This document shows, piece after piece, positions 33,325 to 41,132 of a DNA stretch of 64,000 bases (positions are counted from its first letter, which is position 1; every line of letters begins with the position of its first letter). Both the position numbers and the translations under genes were made by a program. The DNA lies in NCBI GenBank assembly GCA_003022865.1, contig PXSK01000021.1:62678-126677 (forward strand), written 5' to 3'. The notes below the pieces were generated by a model, which was not told the origin of the DNA, searched no databases, and worked only from the letters and a program-made list of their open reading frames with translations. The DNA comes from Halobacteriales archaeon SW_5_70_135. Lineage in GTDB: Archaea; Halobacteriota; Halobacteria; Halobacteriales; SW-7-71-33.

Positions 33325-35805
33325 GTGGAAAGCGTCTTGCCGGCCGGACCGCTACACGAGGCCGTGACGGACGGGAACGCCGACGGCTCGAGCGGTGCCG
33401 ACGACGTCGCCGACCTCGCCCGCGACTTGCGTGCCGCCGCCCGCCGGTCGAACCAGCGTCGCCTGCTCGTCGTCGCCGGCGACGACGGCGACCGCGTCGA
33501 CCGGGCCGCCCGCGAGGCGCTCGTCGCCGCCGACTGCCCGCCCGCCGAGACGACGCTGGTCGGCGACCGCGACCTGCTCGACTGCGAGCGTGTCTCCCCG
33601 GACCGCGCGGGACGGCTGCTCGGCACGACCGGGACGGCGGTCGTCGTCGACGCCCGCGACCGCCTGGTGCCGAACGCGCTGGGCAGCGTCGTCGGCGCCG
33701 TCGACGGCGGCGGACTGCTCCTGCTTCTGACGCCCCCGCTCGAGGCCTGGCCCGACCTGACCGACGGCTTCGACGAGAGCCTCGCCGCCCCGCCCTTCGA
33801 CGCGGCAGAGGTGACCGGTCGCTTCCGTCGCCGGCTCGTCGACACGCTCCGCGGGCGGCCGGGCGTCGCCGTCTTCGACGCCGACGCCGGACTGGCCGTC
33901 GAGACCGGCGGTGACGTGCGAGACAGCACACTCACCGACGAGAGCGGCGACTCCGGCGCGGGGGAGCCGCCCGCCGACGGCCGGTTTCCCGAGGCCGTCT
34001 ACGCCGCCGCCCGGACCAGCGACCAGCGCGACGCCGTGGCCGCCCTGGAGCGGGTGGCGCCGGCAGCTCCCGGGAGCGACCCGGCGCCGCGTGCGGCCGT
34101 CGTCGAGGCGGACCGCGGCCGCGGGAAGTCGAGCGCCGCGGGCCTGGCGGCCGGCGCCGTCGCCGCGGCGGGGGGCGAGGTCGTCGTCACCGCCCCCGGC
34201 CGGGCGAACGCCCGCGAGGTGCTCGACCGTGCCGGGGGGACGCTCGACGCGCTCGACGCCCGTGAGTGCGCCGACTCGGACGGCGTGGCGGTCCGGTCGA
34301 CCGGCGGCGGCAGTGTGCGCTACCGCTCCCCCGGCGTGGCCGAGGCGACGGCGACGGAGCCGGACCTGCTCGTCGTCGACGAGGCGGCCGCGCTGCCGGT
34401 ACGCCGACTGGCGGCGACGCTCGCGGCACCCCGAGTGGTGTACGCGACGACGGTCCACGGCTACGAGGGGACCGGTCGGGGCTTCGCGGTCCGGTTCCGC
34501 GACCGGCTCGAGGAGGCCGACCACGCGGTCACGGAGGTTCGGATGGACGAGCCGGTCCGCCACGCCGCCGGCGACCCCGTCGAGCGGTGGGCGTTCGACG
34601 CGCTCCTGCTCGACGCCCGGCCGCCGGTGGAGCCGGCGGTCGTCGACGCCACCCCCGGGAGCGTTCGGTACCGCCGGCTCGACCGCGACGCGCTGGGCGA
34701 GGACCGCACGCTGTTGCGGGAGACGTTCGGCCTGCTGGCGCGGGCGCACTACCGCACCGAGCCGGACGACCTCGCCCGACTGCTGGACGCTCCGAACGTC
34801 ACCGTTCGGGCGCTCGTGACCGACTCCGTGGGCGACAGCGACGGCGACGGCGACGGTGCCGCCGGTCACGTCGTCTCGGTGGCGCTGCTCGCCCGCGAAG
34901 GGGGACTGTCGACGGAGCGCCGCGCGGCGATGTACGAGGGCGAGCGAGTCCGCGGGCACATGGTGCCGGACGTGCTCACCTCGCAGCTGCGCGACCCCGA
35001 GGCGGGGGCTCCGGTCGGACTTCGCGTGCTGCGGATCGCCACCCACCACGCCGTCCGCTCGCGCGGGCTCGGCTCGCGGCTGCTCGGGGGCGTCCGCGAG
35101 GAGGTCGCCGGCGACGCGACCGACCCCGGAGAGACGGCCGCCAGTGACGAGCGCCGGAGGGGCGGCGTCGACTACCTGAGCGTCGGCTTCGGGGCGACGC
35201 CGCGGCTGCTGTCGTTCTGGTCGGCGAACGGCTTTCGGACGGTGCACCTCTCGCTGTCGCGCAACGAGCGCTCCGGCGAACACTCCGCGGTGATGCTCGA
35301 CGGTCTGGCGGAGGCCGGACGGGCCCTCGCCGACCGTCACGTCCGCTGGTTCCGCGAGCGGGCGGCGTCGGCGGCCTCGGCGCCGCTCTCGACGGTCGAC
35401 CCCGACGTGGTCCGGACGGCGTTGCACGCCGCCGGTCCGACGGTCGGAACGGACGAGGGCGGCCCCCCCGACCGCGAGTGGGTGCCGGATCTCGACCTCG
35501 ACGAGCGGGAGTGGCGACTCGTCGCGGGCGCGGCCTACGGTCCGGGGCTGTACCAGGTCCGGCCCGCGCCGTTCCGGCGGCTCGCGGTCGCCGGCCTCGT
35601 CGACCCCGCGCGGCTCCTGGAGGCGGACCCCGAGCGGCTGCTGGTCGCCGTCGTCCTCCAGGGCCGGCCGGCCGACGCCGTCGCCGACCGGCTCGGCCAC
35701 CACTCGGCCGGCGAGTGCCTGCGGGCGACCGGCGAAGCGCTGGCGACGCTGGTCGACCGCTACGGCGGCCCGACGGCCGAGCGGGAGCGGAAGCGGTACG
35801 ACTGA
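33325..35805 (+). CDS. tmcA: tRNA(Met) cytidine acetyltransferase TmcA
   Basis: The 826-residue enzyme acetylates cytidine (ac4C), classically at tRNA-Met wobble C34, using acetyl-CoA and ATP. An N-terminal DUF1726-like region is followed by a helicase-type ATPase with Walker A near residue 262 (EADRGRGKSSAAG) and Walker B VVDEAAALPV. The GNAT acetyltransferase domain has LRIATHHAVRSRGLGSRLLG and DYLSVGFGATPRLLSFW. The start GTG 33325 is uncertain; GTG 33363 (VTDGNADG) is an alternative, because homologues usually begin close to the NQRRLLVVAG block. It is divergent from rpl7ae. Initiator tRNA-Met is at 63568. Confidence 0.93.
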   Translation: MESVLPAGPLHEAVTDGNADGSSGADDVADLARDLRAAARRSNQRRLLVVAGDDGDRVDRAAREALVAADCPPAETTLVGDRDLLDCERVSPDRAGRLLGTTGTAVVVDARDRLVPNALGSVVGAVDGGGLLLLLTPPLEAWPDLTDGFDESLAAPPFDAAEVTGRFRRRLVDTLRGRPGVAVFDADAGLAVETGGDVRDSTLTDESGDSGAGEPPADGRFPEAVYAAARTSDQRDAVAALERVAPAAPGSDPAPRAAVVEADRGRGKSSAAGLAAGAVAAAGGEVVVTAPGRANAREVLDRAGGTLDALDARECADSDGVAVRSTGGGSVRYRSPGVAEATATEPDLLVVDEAAALPVRRLAATLAAPRVVYATTVHGYEGTGRGFAVRFRDRLEEADHAVTEVRMDEPVRHAAGDPVERWAFDALLLDARPPVEPAVVDATPGSVRYRRLDRDALGEDRTLLRETFGLLARAHYRTEPDDLARLLDAPNVTVRALVTDSVGDSDGDGDGAAGHVVSVALLAREGGLSTERRAAMYEGERVRGHMVPDVLTSQLRDPEAGAPVGLRVLRIATHHAVRSRGLGSRLLGGVREEVAGDATDPGETAASDERRRGGVDYLSVGFGATPRLLSFWSANGFRTVHLSLSRNERSGEHSAVMLDGLAEAGRALADRHVRWFRERAASAASAPLSTVDPDVVRTALHAAGPTVGTDEGGPPDREWVPDLDLDEREWRLVAGAAYGPGLYQVRPAPFRRLAVAGLVDPARLLEADPERLLVAVVLQGRPADAVADRLGHHSAGECLRATGEALATLVDRYGGPTAERERKRYD

Positions 35806-35814
35806 CCCGACCAG

Positions 35815-35821
35815 TTTTTTT
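35815..35821 (+). promoter_or_regulatory. T7 run between tmcA and the DUF456 gene
   Basis: ttttttt followed by gcccg starts 9 bases after the tmcA stop and lies 17-23 nt before the next ATG. It could serve as tmcA terminator and downstream promoter element at once. Confidence 0.4.
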
Positions 35822-35837
35822 GCCCGAGCGTTCACGG

Positions 35838-36326
35838 ATGGACGTGCCTGTCGACCCGTTTCTCGTCGCCGCGGTCGGACTGTTGCTCGCGGGCGTCGTC
35901 GGCGTCGCCGTGCCGCTGGTACCGGGGCCGCTCCTGTCGGTCGGAGGCGTACTGCTGTACTGGTGGTTGACGGGCTACGCGGCGCCGTCGCCGTCGGTCG
36001 TCGCCGGGCTGACGCTCGTCGGTCTACTGGCGGTCGCCGTCGACGTCGGCGCGGAGTATCTCGGCGCCCGCGCCGGCGGCGCCTCGACGCTGTCGTCCGC
36101 GCTCGGTGTGGTCGTCGGGCTGACGTGTCTGGTGCTGGTCGGGCCGGTCGGCCTGCTCGTCGGCGTGGTCGTCACTGTCGTCGTCGTCGAGACCTACCGC
36201 GGCGCCAGCCTCCGGGAGGGGGTGCGGGCCGCGACCGCCGCGGTGGTCGCCGCGCTCGCCTCGGGCGTCGTCCAGGCCGTCCTCGTGCTCGCGATGCTCG
36301 CGGTGTTTCTGGTCGCCGTGCTGTGA
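35838..36326 (+). CDS. DUF456 family membrane protein
   Basis: The 162-residue protein has about four to five membrane helices; VVGVAVPLVPGPLLSVGGVL and VDVGAEYLGARAGGASTLSS are characteristic of DUF456, whose function is unknown. ATG 35838 gives the short start MDVPVDPFLVAAVG. The minus-strand GNAT remnant ends just downstream. Confidence 0.87.
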   Translation: MDVPVDPFLVAAVGLLLAGVVGVAVPLVPGPLLSVGGVLLYWWLTGYAAPSPSVVAGLTLVGLLAVAVDVGAEYLGARAGGASTLSSALGVVVGLTCLVLVGPVGLLVGVVVTVVVVETYRGASLREGVRAATAAVVAALASGVVQAVLVLAMLAVFLVAVL

Positions 36327-36436
36327 GCGACGGCCGCGCCGGCGCCGAAGGGCTCCGCGAGAGCGGCCCCGTCGGACCGGCGGTCGGCGGTGGATCGAGT
36401 GAGTCGAGACGACGTGGGCGCCGACGACGGCGACTC

Positions 36437-37168
36437 GGAGGTGGTAGCCCGTCATCACCTCGTCGACGTAGTCGCCGTCGATGCGGTAGTGGTTCTCTCG
36501 GACGGCTTCGACCTGCCAGTCCTCCTCTTCGAGGGACGCGATGGCCTGCTCGTTCGTCGCGGGCGCGGACTGGTAGAGCCGCTCCAGGCCGCGCTTCTCG
36601 GCCCACCCCAGGGCGCGGTCGAGCAGGTGGTGGCCGACGCCGTGGCCGCGGTACCCCTCGATGACGCCCACGGTGAGCTCGGCGGTGTGTGCGAGCTTCT
36701 CGAGTTCCGGTCGGTGGAGGTGGACCCAGCCGACGACCTCGTCGTCGACGGTGGCGACGAAGAACGTCCGCGACTCTACCCGTCCCGGCGGAGGACGGTC
36801 CCCTCGTGGTCGAGCACGTCCGCCACGGACTCGGCCTCGATGTACGTCCGCTCGCTGGCGACCTGCCGGGTGACGCCGACCAGTCCCGACAGGTCCGTCT
36901 CCCGCGCCGGACGGACGGTGAACTCGAAGCCGTCGGCGCGGAACTGCTCGTGACTGCCGGGCTCGACGCGGACGCGCAACTCGCCGTCGACCGTCTCGAC
37001 GTAGCCGTCCCGTTCGAGGATCGCGACGTGGTGTCCGAACCCCCGGGGGTCGATGCCGAGACGGTTCCGCACCTCGTCGGGCGGTCGCGGCCCCGACCGG
37101 CCGAGACACTCGTAGATCCGCGCTCGGTCGTCGTGGTCGATCGAGAGCTCCTGTAGCCTGGGCGTGTG
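36437..37168 (-). pseudogene. Winged-helix plus GNAT acetyltransferase, frameshifted
   Basis: The first frame encodes a winged-helix-like region (DDRARIYECLGRSGPRPPDE and LERDGYVETVDGELRV) and the start of a GNAT domain (EFTVRPARETDLSGLVGVTR), then reaches a stop, GGG TAG, at about 36776-36781. The protein continues in a different frame from VESRTFFVATVDDEVVGW through the acetyl-CoA loop GVIEGYRGHGVGHHLLDRAL to MTGYHL. So the gene has lost its frame at about 36780. No good start codon is found in frame after the TATA region, and the C-terminal frame runs on without a natural stop, so it looks decayed at both ends. Coordinates are approximate. Confidence 0.75.
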
Positions 37169-37188
37169 AACGGTTCGCGTGCTCCCGG

Positions 37189-37195
37189 TTAAAAA
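37189..37195 (+). promoter_or_regulatory. TATA-like box (ttaaaaa) upstream of the PTPS-family gene
   Basis: ttaaaaa is the only AT-rich stretch here. A start site about 26 nt downstream would give a leader of some 10 nt before ATG 37227. Confidence 0.5.
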
Positions 37196-37226
37196 GTAGA
37201 GAGCCGCCGCGAGGGTCGTGCGGCAT

Positions 37227-37634
37227 ATGTACCCCGGTCCGGTAGCCGGACAGGTGTACACGATCACGGTTTCGCGTGAGTTCGTCGCACAGCACTTCCT
37301 GACGGTGCCGGACCCGAAGCCGCCGGAGGGCGAGGTCCACTCGCACGCCTTCACCGCCGAGGCACGTCTCAGCGGGTCCGAACTCGGCGAGTACGACTAC
37401 CTGCTGGACATCACCGACCTGGAGGCGGCGATGGACGACACCGTCGCGGAGTACCGCGACGAGCTGCTGAACGACCGCCGGGAGTTCGAAGGGCTGAACC
37501 CCAGCGTCGAGCGCTTCGCGGAACGCTTCGCCGGGCGACTACTCGGCCGGCTGGACGCCCCCCGCGTCGAGCGCTGCGAGCTGCGCATGTGGGAGGACGA
37601 CGTCGCGTGGGCGAGTCACGAGCGACCCGTGTAG
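37227..37634 (+). CDS. 6-pyruvoyl-tetrahydropterin synthase (PTPS) family protein
   Basis: The 135-residue protein resembles 6-carboxy/6-pyruvoyl-tetrahydropterin synthases (QueD/PTPS). Candidate zinc ligands are H23 (VAQHFLTV) and H38, H40 (VHSHAFTAEARLSG); LNPSVERFAERFA and the closing LRMWEDDVAWASHE are family-like. GTG 37254 (VYTITVSREF) is an alternative start that would match the usual N-terminus. It lies one base upstream of a glycosyltransferase gene, an unusual partner for a pterin enzyme; its product is unknown. Confidence 0.8.
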   Translation: MYPGPVAGQVYTITVSREFVAQHFLTVPDPKPPEGEVHSHAFTAEARLSGSELGEYDYLLDITDLEAAMDDTVAEYRDELLNDRREFEGLNPSVERFAERFAGRLLGRLDAPRVERCELRMWEDDVAWASHERPV

Positions 37635-37635
37635 C

Positions 37636-38703
37636 ATGCACGTCGGGCTGGTCGTCTACGGCGACCTGACGCCGACCTCGGGCGGCTACCTGTACGACCG
37701 CCGGCTCGTCCGCCACCTCCGGGAGCGGGGCGACCGTGTCGACCTCGTCTCGCTCCCGCGGCGGGGCTACGCCAGCGCCCTGACCGACAACCTCACCCCG
37801 GGACTGTACCGCGCGCTGGCTCGCGACTACGACGTGCTCCTGCAGGACGAGCTCTGTCACCCGTCGCTGGTCGCCGCCAACCGGCTGCCCGGCGTCTCGG
37901 CGCCGGTCGTCGCCGTCGTCCACCACCTCCGGGCGAGCGAGCCCCGCCGTCTGCGGCCGCTGTACCGCGCCGTCGAGCGCCGCTACCTGGAGGCGGTCGA
38001 CGCGACGGTCTGCAACGGCGAGACGACCCGGGCGGCGGTCGCGGACCTCCTCGGCCGCGAGCCGCCGGGCGTCGTGGCGCCGCCGGCGGGCGACCGCTTC
38101 GACCCCGAGATCGCCGACAGGGAGATCCGCGAGCGCGCCCACCAGGGACCGCTCCGGCTGCTGTTCGTCGGTAACGTCACCCGTCGGAAGGGGCTCGACG
38201 CGCTCGTCGGCGGTCTGGCGACCGTCGACGGCGACTGGCGACTCACCGTCGTCGGCGACACGACCGTCGACCCGGAGTACGTCGACCGGGTGCGCCGACA
38301 GGTCCGCGCCGAGGGCGTCGAGGATCGCGTGACGGTCGCCGGTCGCCTGCCGGACGACGAGCTCGCCGCGGCGCTGCGCGAGCACCACCTCCTCGCCGTC
38401 CCGTCGCGGTACGAGGGCTACGGCATCGTCTACCTGGAGGGGATGAGCTTCGGCCTGCCGGCACTGGCCTCGCGGGCCGGCGGCGCCGCCGAGTTCGTCG
38501 ACGACGACTGTGGCTTCCTCGTCGACCCGGGTGACCGGGCGGCCGTCGCCGGTCACGTGACGGCCCTGCTGGCCGACCGCGACCGGCTCGCGGAGATGGG
38601 CATCGCCGCCCGCCGGCGCTACGAGGCACACCCGTCGTGGGAGGCCTCCGCCGCCCGCGCCCGCGAGCTGTTGCTGTCGGTCGCCGGCGACGCCGAGCGG
38701 TGA
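37636..38703 (+). CDS. Glycosyltransferase family 4 protein
   Basis: The 355-residue GT-B enzyme has an N-terminal acceptor domain opening YGDLTPTSGGYLYDRRLVRH and a C-terminal donor domain with LLFVGNVTRRKGLDALVGG and the nucleotide-sugar motif VPSRYEGYGIVYLEGMSFGL. It is cytoplasmic or peripheral. It follows the PTPS-family gene by one base and precedes a degraded nucleotidyltransferase and a methyltransferase, so it may glycosylate a pterin-like or other small molecule; that is inference only. Confidence 0.9.
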   Translation: MHVGLVVYGDLTPTSGGYLYDRRLVRHLRERGDRVDLVSLPRRGYASALTDNLTPGLYRALARDYDVLLQDELCHPSLVAANRLPGVSAPVVAVVHHLRASEPRRLRPLYRAVERRYLEAVDATVCNGETTRAAVADLLGREPPGVVAPPAGDRFDPEIADREIRERAHQGPLRLLFVGNVTRRKGLDALVGGLATVDGDWRLTVVGDTTVDPEYVDRVRRQVRAEGVEDRVTVAGRLPDDELAAALREHHLLAVPSRYEGYGIVYLEGMSFGLPALASRAGGAAEFVDDDCGFLVDPGDRAAVAGHVTALLADRDRLAEMGIAARRRYEAHPSWEASAARARELLLSVAGDAER

Positions 38704-38740
38704 CTCCCCGCGGTCCCGATGTCGTGGCGCGACGGAGAAC

Positions 38741-38969
38741 GTGCCCGACGGCCCACGCGCCGCGGCCGTGCACGCGCTCGTCGACGCGCTCGACGGGCTG
38801 GACTGGGCGCTCACCGGGAGCGCGTGCGCTGCGGGGCGTCCCCGTCGAGCCGGACGACGTCGACGTCCGGACCACCGAGCGCGGCGCGTACGAGGCGCGG
38901 GCGTGCGAGCGACTCGGCCGCGACGAGCGAGCCGCCCTGCTGCGGGCACACGCCGAGGACGAGCACTGA
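38741..38969 (+). pseudogene. Nucleotidyltransferase (MNT-type) remnant
   Basis: From GTG 38741 one frame reads RAAAVHALVDALDGLDWALTG. The fold's next strand appears in another frame as LRGVPVEPDDVDVRTTERGA, then a C-terminal-looking RLGRDERAALLRAHAEDEH ends at 38969. Together they match the start and end of a small predicted nucleotidyltransferase, with a frameshift after WALTGS and most of the middle missing. Confidence 0.6.
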
Positions 38970-39016
38970 CCGCGGGAACACCACACCTAAGCGGGCGTCG
39001 GTCCGACGGGAACTCG

Positions 39017-40063
39017 GTGACAGAGGACGACGACGCCGAGAACGGGACCGGCGCGGAGGCGCGACGACCGGGCGACGGCCGGGAGCCGGCGACCTACTCC
39101 ACGCAGCGGTATCTCGCCGCGAAGCGCACCGTCGACGACCGCGCGCTCGACGAGGGGGTGCTCGACCGACTCGCCCGGTCGGTGCCGGACTCGCCGGCCG
39201 TGTTGGAGGTGGGCGCCGGCATCGGAACGATGGTCGAGCGCCTGCTCGACCGGGGTCTCCTCTCCGGAGCGGTGACCTACGTCGCGGTCGACCTGGACGC
39301 GGCGAGCGTCGCGGCCGCCCGGGAGCGCCTGCCGGAGCGGGCGCGGGCGGCCGGCTACGAGGTGCGCCGACCGGCGGACGACCCGGCGTCGTTCGTCTTC
39401 GAGCGCGACGGCGCGGCCGACGGTCCGGAGCGGCTGACGCTCACGCTACGGGTGGCCGACGCGGTGGCGGTCGCCGACGCGATAGCCGGGGCGAACGGGG
39501 ACCGGGTCGACCTCGACGACGGGACGACCCTGCCGGCGCCGGCGGCGGGGTTCGACCTGCTCGTAGGGGCGGCCTTCCTCGACCTCCTCTCGTGGCCGGC
39601 GGTCGAGACGCTCGTCGGTGCGGTCCGCCCGGGCGGGCACTGCTACTTCCCGATCACGTTCGACGGGACGACCACCTTCGCGCCGGCCGACGTGGTTGCC
39701 GCCGCCGGCTCGGACTGGAACGTCTCGCCGGCGACGACGGCCGTCGACGCCGGCGCGGGCGCGGGAGCGAGAGCGGGCGCAGGACACCGCGACCCGGTCC
39801 CCGGGACGGCACAGTACCCCGCGGACGAGGCGTACTTCCTCCATCACCTCGTCGAGCTGGTCCGGGGGGCGCTCTCGTCCGGGCCGGAGACGGCCGACGC
39901 CGGCGCCGAGCCGGACGGCGACGAGGGCGACGGCGAGGGCGAGTCGTCGGTCGACGCCGGGCGGGTGGAGCGGTGGGCGCGTCGCCGTCATGCGGCGGTC
40001 GCCCGCGGTGAGCTGCGCTACCTCACGCACCAGGTCGACGTGCTCGGTCGGCGCCGGGGGTGA
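39017..40063 (+). CDS. Class I SAM-dependent methyltransferase
   Basis: The 348-residue protein has motif I LEVGAGIGTMVERLL, motif II YVAVDLDAASVAAARERL and LVGAVRPGGHCYFPITFDGT after motif IV. Two low-complexity Ala/Gly/Asp stretches (about 240-265 and 292-315) interrupt the C-terminal half. The start GTG 39017 (VTEDDDAENG) has ctaa at 38987-38990 as a promoter element 27-30 nt upstream. It lies in the PTPS/GT4 cluster; the substrate is unknown. Confidence 0.82.
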   Translation: MTEDDDAENGTGAEARRPGDGREPATYSTQRYLAAKRTVDDRALDEGVLDRLARSVPDSPAVLEVGAGIGTMVERLLDRGLLSGAVTYVAVDLDAASVAAARERLPERARAAGYEVRRPADDPASFVFERDGAADGPERLTLTLRVADAVAVADAIAGANGDRVDLDDGTTLPAPAAGFDLLVGAAFLDLLSWPAVETLVGAVRPGGHCYFPITFDGTTTFAPADVVAAAGSDWNVSPATTAVDAGAGAGARAGAGHRDPVPGTAQYPADEAYFLHHLVELVRGALSSGPETADAGAEPDGDEGDGEGESSVDAGRVERWARRRHAAVARGELRYLTHQVDVLGRRRG

Positions 40064-40104
40064 GCCACCGGAGCGTCTTTGTGCGGCACCGCTCTCGACG
40101 TGGT

Positions 40105-40932
40105 ATGGGCGTCGAGTACGTGTCCGTGCAGGGCGTCGAGGTGCCGGCACTCGGGCTGGGAACGTGGCGAGCGGACGGTCGGGAGGTCTACCGTGCCGTC
40201 TCGACGGCGCTCGAGGCCGGCTACCGACACATGGACACCGCGGAGGCGTACGACAACGAGGAGGAGGTCGGCGAGGCGATCGCCGACAGCCCGGTCGACC
40301 GCGACGAGGTGTGGGTGACGACGAAGGTGCTGCCGGCGACGAAGCTCGACTACCGGCGCACCCGCAAGGGGGCGGTCGCCTCGCTCGACCGCCTCGGTCT
40401 GGACTACGTCGACCTGGTGTTGCTGCACTGGCCCAACCCCGTCGCGTCGCTGGAGGGACAGCTCGCGGCGCTGAACGACCTCGCCGACAACGGGGCGATC
40501 GGCCATGTCGGCGTCAGCAACTTCGGTCGCCGGCGGCTCGCCCGCGCCCGCGAGCTCTCCGACCGGCCGGTGCTGACGGACCAGGTGCAGTTCCACCCGT
40601 TCAGGACTCAGCGTCCGATGCTGCGGTACTGCCAGGACAACGACGTGATGCTCACCGCGTACAGTCCGCTGGGCCACGGCGGCGTCGTCGGCGACGACCT
40701 CCTGGCGGAGGTCGGCGCCCGGTACGACAAGTCCGCCCCGCAGGTGGCGATCCGCTGGGCGCTGCAACACCGCAACGTCGCGGCCGTTCCGAAGTCGACC
40801 TCGCCGGAGCACATCCGCGCCAACGCCGCGGTGTTCGACTTCTCGCTGACCGAGGCCGAAATAGACCGCATCGCACGCGAGTCGCCGCTGCGGACCGGCG
40901 TCGCCTGGATGCGCGGCCGACTGGGCGTCTGA
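40105..40932 (+). CDS. Aldo/keto reductase
   Basis: The 275-residue NADPH-dependent TIM-barrel reductase has the catalytic tetrad region HMDTAEAYDNEEEVG (Asp, Tyr), the lysine in VTTKVLP, and the histidine in LLHWPNP. The cofactor motif is AVPKSTSPEHIRANAAVFDF. ATG 40105 is about 26 nt after a ttt box at 40078. Members reduce sugars, ketones or 2,5-diketo-gluconate-like substrates; which one is unknown. Confidence 0.93.
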   Translation: MGVEYVSVQGVEVPALGLGTWRADGREVYRAVSTALEAGYRHMDTAEAYDNEEEVGEAIADSPVDRDEVWVTTKVLPATKLDYRRTRKGAVASLDRLGLDYVDLVLLHWPNPVASLEGQLAALNDLADNGAIGHVGVSNFGRRRLARARELSDRPVLTDQVQFHPFRTQRPMLRYCQDNDVMLTAYSPLGHGGVVGDDLLAEVGARYDKSAPQVAIRWALQHRNVAAVPKSTSPEHIRANAAVFDFSLTEAEIDRIARESPLRTGVAWMRGRLGV

Positions 40933-41132
40933 GCGGTGACCGGGAAGAGTGACGTCGCGGCGACCACGCGGGACGGTGAGACCGACGGGACGGGTCCTCG
41001 TGACGGACGAGTCGAAGAGCGCCGCGGCGACGGCGCTCGTCGGGTTGTCGGCGACCGGACTGCCGGCCGCCGTCGCCGGCGGGCGGTGCGGACGGTGCGT
41101 GACTACCGGATCGGGTGAGCGGACAGGGAGGG

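Noticed and set aside
33352-35835. Minus-strand frame of over 800 codons opposite tmcA
   Set aside because: Shadow frame; tmcA has Walker and GNAT motifs on the plus strand.
41000-41132. GTG-started small frame (TDESKSAAATALVGLSATGLP)
   Set aside because: It looks partly protein-like but runs on without a stop into the antiporter gene on the other strand; no promoter or family support.
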